From NCBI GenBank assembly GCA_946479785.1, contig CAMLHQ010000027.1, positions 1 through 37,505 on the forward strand: a DNA stretch of 37,505 nucleotides, given 5' to 3'. The DNA comes from an uncultured Nitrospira sp. Lineage in GTDB: Bacteria > Nitrospirota > Nitrospiria > Nitrospirales > Nitrospiraceae. Positions 32,899-37,505 of this stretch are shown here, piece by piece. Both the position numbers and the translations under genes were made by a program. Each line of letters opens with the position of its first letter. Within the stretch, counting starts at the first letter, position 1. Below the pieces are notes generated by a model. The model saw nothing but the letters and a program-made list of their open reading frames with translations, was not told the DNA's origin and ran no database searches.

Positions 32899-33228
32899 CT
32901 ATTTCAGCAAATGATCCGAAATCAGGGCGGCGAGTTCGGCCGGCTCGACCACCCCTTCGCGAGTGAGGAGCAGTTTGCCGTTCGCGAAGAAATGGGTCGT
33001 CGGGTAGGTCTCGAAGGTATGAGTCTTTTTGATCTCGCGGCAGCGGCCGGGGACATGCATTTTAGCCTTGCCGACTTTGATGGTGGGGAACTTAGCGGCG
33101 GTGTCTTCGAGAATGGGATCGTAGGTCTTACAAGGCTCGCAGGTGGCCAGGCCATAGGCCACGACCGCGCCGGCGCTGTCGGTGAATTCTTTGTAGTTGG
33201 CGTCGCTGACGTCGAGAACTGTGCTCAT
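32899..33228 (-). CDS. Thioredoxin-like protein
   Basis: A 109-residue cytoplasmic thioredoxin-fold protein with active site C30-E-P-C33 ('YGLATCEPCKTYDP'), cis-Pro in 'FETYPTTHFF' and a closing helix 'PAELAALISDHLL'. The CEPC motif differs from classical CGPC. It follows a peroxiredoxin gene on the same strand with a 74-base gap that holds a hairpin, so it is the likely reductant of that peroxiredoxin. Confidence 0.9.
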   Translation of the reverse strand: MSTVLDVSDANYKEFTDSAGAVVAYGLATCEPCKTYDPILEDTAAKFPTIKVGKAKMHVPGRCREIKKTHTFETYPTTHFFANGKLLLTREGVVEPAELAALISDHLLK

Positions 33229-33242
33229 GGCTGTGCAAGGTG

Positions 33243-33287
33243 GTTAAGTGCTGAGTGAGGATGGCTCCTCTCAGCTCAGCACTCAAC
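33243..33287 (-). other. Intercistronic hairpin between peroxiredoxin and thioredoxin
   Basis: GTTAAGTGCTGAG at 33243-33255 pairs with CTCAGCACTCAAC at 33275-33287 (one mismatch), with an inner AGGA/TCCT. No T-tract is seen in the leftward direction. It may tune the relative amounts of the two proteins or attenuate transcription. Confidence 0.6.
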
Positions 33288-33302
33288 GCTCGGCCCTCAG
33301 AA

Positions 33303-33773
33303 TTAATTGAGCTTGGAAAGAGCGGCGAGAATGTCCTTGTCTTCCCGTGCCACCTTGATCTCCTGCACCTTTACATAGGCGACCTTGCCGTTCTTATCGA
33401 CAATAACGGTCGCTCGCTTGGAGCAGTTCAGCGGCTCGAAATAAAGGCCATACGTCTTGGCCGTGGTCCGATGCACATCCGACAACAGTCGATGCTTGAG
33501 ATCCAACGAATCGGCCCAGGCCTTATGTGAGAAGAAACTATCGCAGCTAATGCCGAATAGCTCGGCATTGGCATTCTGGAATTTGGGGAAATCGTCCGTC
33601 AGGCACTTGTTCTCTCCCTGACAGACGGGGCTCCAATCCAGCGGATAGAAGCAAAGGACCACATTCTTTTTGCCTCGATAGTCACTCAGCTTCACGTCCT
33701 TCTGGTCCTGGTCTTTCAGATTGAAATCAGGGGCATTATCACCCACCTTAATTTCTGCTGCTACGTCACTCAT
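33303..33773 (-). CDS. Peroxiredoxin (AhpE/Bcp-like)
   Basis: A 156-residue thiol peroxidase. '[19 protein letters not shown]' carries the peroxidatic Cys (C51) in a PxxPVC context where most family members have PxxxTxxC (Thr replaced by Pro). A second Cys in '[13 protein letters not shown]' and one in '[16 protein letters not shown]' could resolve it. The start ATG 33773 is preceded by GGAGG at seven bases; a GTG at 33776 is in the same frame. The twin GGACA/TGTCC sites at 33930-33972 lie in its upstream region. Confidence 0.92.
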   Translation of the reverse strand: MSDVAAEIKVGDNAPDFNLKDQDQKDVKLSDYRGKKNVVLCFYPLDWSPVCQGENKCLTDDFPKFQNANAELFGISCDSFFSHKAWADSLDLKHRLLSDVHRTTAKTYGLYFEPLNCSKRATVIVDKNGKVAYVKVQEIKVAREDKDILAALSKLN

Positions 33774-34088
33774 CACCTATCCTCCTTCACTGGTTAGTCC
33801 GGCCTGAATAAAAGAACCGTAGATTTTGTACCGTGCGGCTCGAAAGCTTGTCAACGGGCCGGAAGGCCTAGAATTCCATCGGGTTTCGCCTACCTCACCT
33901 GCGTGCATATCGAGCTGCCATAGGATGAGGGACACTGTGTCCTCAAGTCGAGGATGAAAGGACAGATTGTCCTTGAAGTTCCCCTCAATGACTTTCAAGG
34001 GCTTGTAATTGTTCCGTCTTTACCGAATTTGGATGGGGTCCGATTCTTGAGTAATGCGTCGTCCGCTAACTCAACCTAGTGAGTACCC
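33774..34088. other. Divergent promoter region between peroxiredoxin and TPR/barrel genes
   Basis: There is no convincing gene in 315 bases. It holds the twin GGACA-N3-TGTCC sites (33930-33942, 33960-33972) and a further loose inverted repeat CCTTGAA...TTCAAGG (33971-34000). A 73-codon leftward frame at 33777-33998 is not supported by any motif. Confidence 0.6.
33930..33972. promoter_or_regulatory. Twin operator GGACA-N3-TGTCC
   Basis: Two copies of the same palindrome, GGACA-CTG-TGTCC at 33930-33942 and GGACA-GAT-TGTCC at 33960-33972, have centres exactly 30 bases (about three helical turns) apart. Flanking symmetry extends the second to AAGGACA-GAT-TGTCCTT. They lie between divergent genes. 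This is typical of cooperative repressor or activator binding on one face of DNA; the regulator is unknown. Confidence 0.65.
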
Positions 34089-35684
34089 GTGGAACGATCG
34101 TCTTCACGCCCCAGTCGTTGCTCCTGGATTATCGGATGCTGTTGTTTTGCGGCAATTCTGGTGGCAACGGCCATGCGTCTCGACGCGGCGGAAGGCGATG
34201 AATATCGCGAGTACGATTTCGACCTGTCAAAGGGCATTCTCTTCTATAACCAGGAACGGTATGGAGAGGCCGAGCGGCAGTTCCGCAATGCGTTGAATGC
34301 CAAGCCGGGTGATCCGACGGCCGGATACTATCTCGGCCTGTCTTCTCTGAGATTACAACGGTATGCAGCCGCCGAAGAGCAGTTTCGAGAGGTTCTTCGG
34401 CGCCATCCCGACGATGCGCGTACCCGGATGGGATTGGGTATGGCGCTATACCATCAGGATCGGTATCAGGAAGCCTCTGCCGAACTAACCCTTGCGGAGC
34501 GGACTCTCAAGGACGAGCCGCTGCTCTATTATTATGCGGGGCTGGCGGCTGCGGCTCAGCAGTCCTATGACCAGGCTTCTGACAAGTTCCTGCGTGCCGG
34601 GAAGCTAGACCCAGAATTGGCGAAGGACCCTCATTACCAACGCGGCGTCGACCTCCAGTCGAAAGGCCAAGCGCAGCAGGCAACAGCAGAGTTCCGCTCG
34701 GCCGTTGAAGGAGGCGCTCCCGCGCCCGCTCAGCCGATCCGGCCGACCCTTGCACCCTCGCTACTCTCCCCCTCAAAGCGGTGGAGTCTCAATTATGCCG
34801 CAAGCACCCAATATGACTCCAACGTCGTCCTCCTGCCAGGCGGCGGCACCCTTCCTGGAGGCATTTCTCACAAGGACGACTTTGTCTTTGTGCTGACAGG
34901 AAACGGCGAATATCGTTTTGTTCAGAATGACACCTGGATGGCCGGAGTTGGCCTGGGATTGTACACAAATTTTCATGCCAGGCTCAGCGACTTCAACGTC
35001 GTAGATGTTGGACCCACGGTGTTTGTTCAGCGGCGTTTGGGCCTGACGCAACTGAGACTTCAATACACATTTGACAACGTGACGGTGGGGGGCGATTCCT
35101 ACCTACAGTCTAACGCCTTTCAACCCACCCTGACGATTCCCGAAAGTGATCGGACGTTTACCCAAGTTTTCGCCCGTTATCAATACAAAGATTTCAAGAC
35201 GTTTCGGGACGGCCAGTTGGGAGTGCCGGTCAACCAGACGCGGGATGGGATCAATTGGATGCTCGGGGGGATGCAATATTGGCGGTTTGCGGATGAGCGG
35301 GGCCACATCCGCGCCGGGTATACACTCGACATGGACCGCACAGGCGGGGGCGAGAAGGCCAATACTGGCCTTCCCAGCAATGCGGACTGGTCGTACGTGG
35401 GACATCGATTGTCCACTGGCGTGGCGTATCAGCCAATCACGGCTACGACGTTCCAACTCGCCTTCGACTACTACCGGCAAAGTTACAGCAACGCCAACTC
35501 CTTCTCGCCCGACGGAACGGTTCGCAAAGACAATGTCTATCAATTGACCGGTACCGCCGTTCGCGACCTCCGCTCTTGGCTGTGGTTGGCGTTTCAATAT
35601 TCTTTGACCAGGGATCAATCGAATGTCGCGGTGTTCGATTACACCAGGCACATCGTGTCATTAACGCTCGGGGGATCATTCTAG
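34089..35684 (+). CDS. TPR protein with C-terminal outer-membrane beta-barrel
   Basis: A 531-residue exported protein. After a signal sequence (to about residue 34) come four tetratricopeptide repeats (about 40-185, e.g. 'EAERQFRNALNAKPGDPTAGYYLG'), located at 34260-34330. A Pro-rich linker follows, then a region of about 290 residues of alternating strands ending in '...HIVSLTLGGSF'. A terminal Phe is typical of outer-membrane barrels, and the plan resembles Slam/DUF560 proteins. It may move or display surface proteins. The start GTG 34089 is set by the signal peptide; the ribosome site is weak. A FecR protein gene follows after eight bases. Confidence 0.85.
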   Translation: MERSSSRPSRCSWIIGCCCFAAILVATAMRLDAAEGDEYREYDFDLSKGILFYNQERYGEAERQFRNALNAKPGDPTAGYYLGLSSLRLQRYAAAEEQFREVLRRHPDDARTRMGLGMALYHQDRYQEASAELTLAERTLKDEPLLYYYAGLAAAAQQSYDQASDKFLRAGKLDPELAKDPHYQRGVDLQSKGQAQQATAEFRSAVEGGAPAPAQPIRPTLAPSLLSPSKRWSLNYAASTQYDSNVVLLPGGGTLPGGISHKDDFVFVLTGNGEYRFVQNDTWMAGVGLGLYTNFHARLSDFNVVDVGPTVFVQRRLGLTQLRLQYTFDNVTVGGDSYLQSNAFQPTLTIPESDRTFTQVFARYQYKDFKTFRDGQLGVPVNQTRDGINWMLGGMQYWRFADERGHIRAGYTLDMDRTGGGEKANTGLPSNADWSYVGHRLSTGVAYQPITATTFQLAFDYYRQSYSNANSFSPDGTVRKDNVYQLTGTAVRDLRSWLWLAFQYSLTRDQSNVAVFDYTRHIVSLTLGGSF

Positions 35685-35692
35685 GAGGCATC

Positions 35693-36658
35693 ATGAAAAT
35701 TCGCGGCCTTATCCTATGCCTCTGCCTCGCTCTGGGATATGGCGTCTCAGCTGCCGCGGAGGATTTCGAGACCGTGGGCATCGTGGTAGCCGTACAAGGG
35801 ACGGTGACGATGCAGCCGGCGACAATGACCCCTCCCATGCGGCTACGGCCGTTCGATGAACTGGGACCGCTGTCAATTCTCGACAGCCAATCAAGCTCCC
35901 GCTGTAAGGTGCTTTATACCGACGACAGCCTGGTCACGCTGGGAGAGAATAGTCGCCTGGAAATTACGGAACAAACCTACCGCGCAGGCAATGACCAGCG
36001 TGCATTCGTCGCCCATTTGATTCGGGGAGCGGTTCGGGCGTTGGTGGCTCGATCGTTCGAAGGAGACAATTCGACTTTTGAAATCCATGCAGGGACAGCA
36101 GTAGCGACGGCGCGCGGAACCTACTTCGTCGTTTGGCTGAACGGTGAACAGACGACAACCGACAACCGTAAGCCGGGTAGGCGGTTTCAATACGACGAAG
36201 GCGGTTTTGACACGGAAGGCGCAAGCGGCGTGGCGAATATCGGACGGAATGGCAACGTGGCCCTCACCTCCGGCGGCGCGACCGTGTTGGTTCTGCCGGG
36301 ACAATTCTCGATCGCCTTACCCGGCGCCGCTCCAACCACGCCGGCTTCGATTCAGACTCAGATCACTCCGGTCGCTTCTGCTATTTCAGGGACTGTGTTG
36401 CCTGACCTCCCGAAGCAGGAATCGCCTCGGGAGGCGTTGGCTGCAGCCAGTACAGGCGGAGCTGCTGGCGGTAGCGCTGCAATTTCACAGGTCGGTCCCG
36501 CCGTCGCAAAAGTGGGTTCTTTGGGAGGCCAGGCTCCATCGGGAAGCTACATGTTGCCCGATTGGCCGTTCCCTGTGACACCGGTGACACCACCGGCTGT
36601 AGTCTCTGGAGCGGCGCTGAGTAACACGACAGTCAATTTGACGATTCGGCTGCCATGA
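35693..36658 (+). CDS. FecR-domain exported protein
   Basis: A 321-residue periplasmic or surface protein with a signal peptide (cleavage near SAAA-ED) and a FecR domain (about residues 28-190). 'GIVVAVQGTVTMQPA', 'CKVLYTDDSLVTLGENSRLEI' at about 35912-35970, and 'FEIHAGTAVATARGTYFVV' are the family's marks. The C-terminal part is Ala/Pro/Gly-rich. It is not a classical sigma regulator: it lacks an N-terminal cytoplasmic part. AGGAGG precedes ATG 35693. It is co-oriented and tightly spaced with the barrel protein upstream and a lipoprotein downstream. Confidence 0.88.
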   Translation: MKIRGLILCLCLALGYGVSAAAEDFETVGIVVAVQGTVTMQPATMTPPMRLRPFDELGPLSILDSQSSSRCKVLYTDDSLVTLGENSRLEITEQTYRAGNDQRAFVAHLIRGAVRALVARSFEGDNSTFEIHAGTAVATARGTYFVVWLNGEQTTTDNRKPGRRFQYDEGGFDTEGASGVANIGRNGNVALTSGGATVLVLPGQFSIALPGAAPTTPASIQTQITPVASAISGTVLPDLPKQESPREALAAASTGGAAGGSAAISQVGPAVAKVGSLGGQAPSGSYMLPDWPFPVTPVTPPAVVSGAALSNTTVNLTIRLP

Positions 36659-36694
36659 TCAATCGTCTTCTCAAAAAAAGACAAGCTGGGTGAA

Positions 36695-37505
36695 ATGATG
36701 GTACACACAGACGCGAGAATTCGGTTCTCTCCGATCTTAGGGCCATTGTGCTTGGCGCTGCTCTCTGCGTGTGCGAACCCTGACCACAATAATGGAACGG
36801 TGCCGGTCAATTTGTCCTTGGTCGTCGATTCCACTCAGGCCCACAACCAGTCGGCAGTTTCCCCGCTGATGGCGTTCATCCAACGTTGGTTCCCAAGCGC
36901 AGGCTCCGCATGGGCGCAAACCGTGTCGGACATCACGACGATCCAAGTGCAAATACTCGGACCTGATATATCGGAACCACCAACGACGACGGTGTCCGTA
37001 ACGAATCCAACGAGTGGGGGAATAATTCCTGTGAGCATACAAGCACCGGTCGGCTCCAACCGAACCATCGCCGTGGAGGCGATGAACGGTGCTAAACAGC
37101 AAATCTTCTCTGGATCGGTGGCTGGCGTCACGTTGGCTCCCGGGGCGCCGGTTAATCTGACCGTTACCCTTACTCGCACCATTACTCCTCCTCCCAATAC
37201 CCATCACTTGACGGTCAATAAGTCCGGAACTGGGACCGGCACTGTGACCAGTAATCCCAGTGGAATTTCTTGCGGGACGACCTGTGCCGCAGATTTTGCG
37301 ATCGGCAGTACAGTCGTGCTGACAGCCGCACCCACAGGCGGCTCGACCTTTACCGGCTGGAGTGGGGGGGGATGCGGCGGGACGGGTTCATGTACCGTGG
37401 TGATGAACGCAGACCAGACGGTCACGGCGAGCTTTACCGCACCTGCGAATACATTCACTCTTACAGTAAGCAAGAACGGTGTGGGAATAGGAACGGTGAC
37501 GAGCA
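36695..37505 (+). CDS. Repeat lipoprotein (InlB B-repeat-like), incomplete at window end
   Basis: An open frame of at least 270 codons runs to the window edge without a stop. It begins with a lipoprotein signal ('PLCLALLSAC', Cys about residue 26), a Thr/Val-rich domain with 'VNLTVTLTRT', then a repeat with 'GTGTVTSNPSGISCGTTC', 'FTGWSGGGCGGTGSC' and 'QTVTASF', typical of divergent InlB B-repeat/Big-like surface domains. A second copy starts at about 37452 ('TLTVSKNGVGIGTVTS'). Paired Cys in each repeat may form disulfides. ATG 36695 or 36698 follows a weak GGGTGA ribosome site. It is probably the third gene of a surface operon with the barrel and FecR proteins. Confidence 0.85.
   Translation, partial: MMVHTDARIRFSPILGPLCLALLSACANPDHNNGTVPVNLSLVVDSTQAHNQSAVSPLMAFIQRWFPSAGSAWAQTVSDITTIQVQILGPDISEPPTTTVSVTNPTSGGIIPVSIQAPVGSNRTIAVEAMNGAKQQIFSGSVAGVTLAPGAPVNLTVTLTRTITPPPNTHHLTVNKSGTGTGTVTSNPSGISCGTTCAADFAIGSTVVLTAAPTGGSTFTGWSGGGCGGTGSCTVVMNADQTVTASFTAPANTFTLTVSKNGVGIGTVTS

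Noticed and set aside
32716..33258. Plus-strand frame antisense to the thioredoxin gene
   Set aside because: The opposite strand encodes a complete thioredoxin with CEPC and cis-Pro; the frame is its shadow.
33777..33998. Leftward 73-codon frame upstream of the peroxiredoxin
   Set aside because: No ribosome site or motif; it runs through the palindromic operator region.
34681..34740. Low-complexity Pro/Ala stretch as a possible gene boundary or frameshift in the TPR/barrel protein
   Set aside because: The frame is open throughout and such a linker between TPR and barrel domains is normal.
35897..35930. TGTAAG inside the FecR gene as an ECF promoter
   Set aside because: It is within coding sequence and no CGAC element occurs at a 15-base spacing.

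Overview
This window of about 37.5 kb is bacterial chromosome of moderate to high GC. The gene families and their order suggest the Nitrospirota, most likely a Nitrospira-like nitrifier: SMP-30 lactonases, a GMC dehydrogenase with a four-Cys motif, a rubrerythrin / Fe-S protein / DUF3501 trio, di-heme DUF1111 protein and FecR-type surface proteins. This placement is an inference from gene content, because no rRNA or marker gene is present. Nothing is obviously a phage or an insertion sequence. Two tRNA genes (Lys-CTT, Arg-CCG) lie near the middle.

Layout. (a) 1-9441: carbohydrate oxidation block with two SMP-30/gluconolactonase-like proteins, VOC proteins, a GH63-type glucosidase, a GMC flavoprotein dehydrogenase and an NDH-2-like dehydrogenase. 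(b) 9539-13526: regulatory core with a GAF-GAF-PAS sigma-54 activator, a sigma-54 promoter, a STAS protein, an ECF sigma factor and a soluble zinc-finger anti-sigma factor. (c) 13722-16388: operon of a DUF417 (RclC/YkgB-like) membrane protein, glucose 1-dehydrogenase, a Met/Lys-rich periplasmic repeat peptide and a peroxiredoxin-like protein, closed by a terminator. (d) 16464-19881: operon of cytochrome b561, a TAT-exported molybdoenzyme of the sulfite oxidase/YedY class, an unknown lipoprotein and a membrane-anchored thioredoxin-like protein. (e) 19976-25163: GNAT, tRNAs, response regulator, YkgJ-type protein, HU, a MoaD/ThiS-like protein and RmlC. (f) 25259-28446: rubrerythrin, CCG-domain Fe-S protein, DUF3501 and a fused QueD-like protein. 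(g) 28656-37505: di-heme protein, small exported proteins, a propeller-like lipoprotein, thioredoxin and peroxiredoxin, then a TPR/beta-barrel protein, a FecR protein and a repeat lipoprotein that runs off the end.

Main result. Five intergenic sites share one bipartite promoter, TGTAAG-N15-(C/G)CGAC(T/A), with exactly the same spacer. They precede the anti-sigma gene, the DUF417 operon, the cytochrome b561/molybdoenzyme operon, the GH63 gene and the GMC/NDH-2 operon. The simplest reading is that all are targets of the ECF sigma factor encoded at 12474-13202. That gene itself sits behind a strong sigma-54 promoter next to a sigma-54 activator gene. The result is a three-tier cascade: sensor-activator, then ECF sigma, then effectors plus negative feedback.

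The effector set (Met-rich sacrificial peptide, YedY-class molybdoenzyme with a membrane cytochrome b, RclC-like protein, peroxiredoxin, thioredoxin) resembles the hypochlorite/methionine-sulfoxide defence described for Azospira SigF, but with a different anti-sigma factor. Here it is co-wired with glucose release and oxidation, which could supply the reducing power. Additional regulatory signals seen are a twin GGACA-N3-TGTCC operator and an mRNA leader that can sequester a ribosome binding site.
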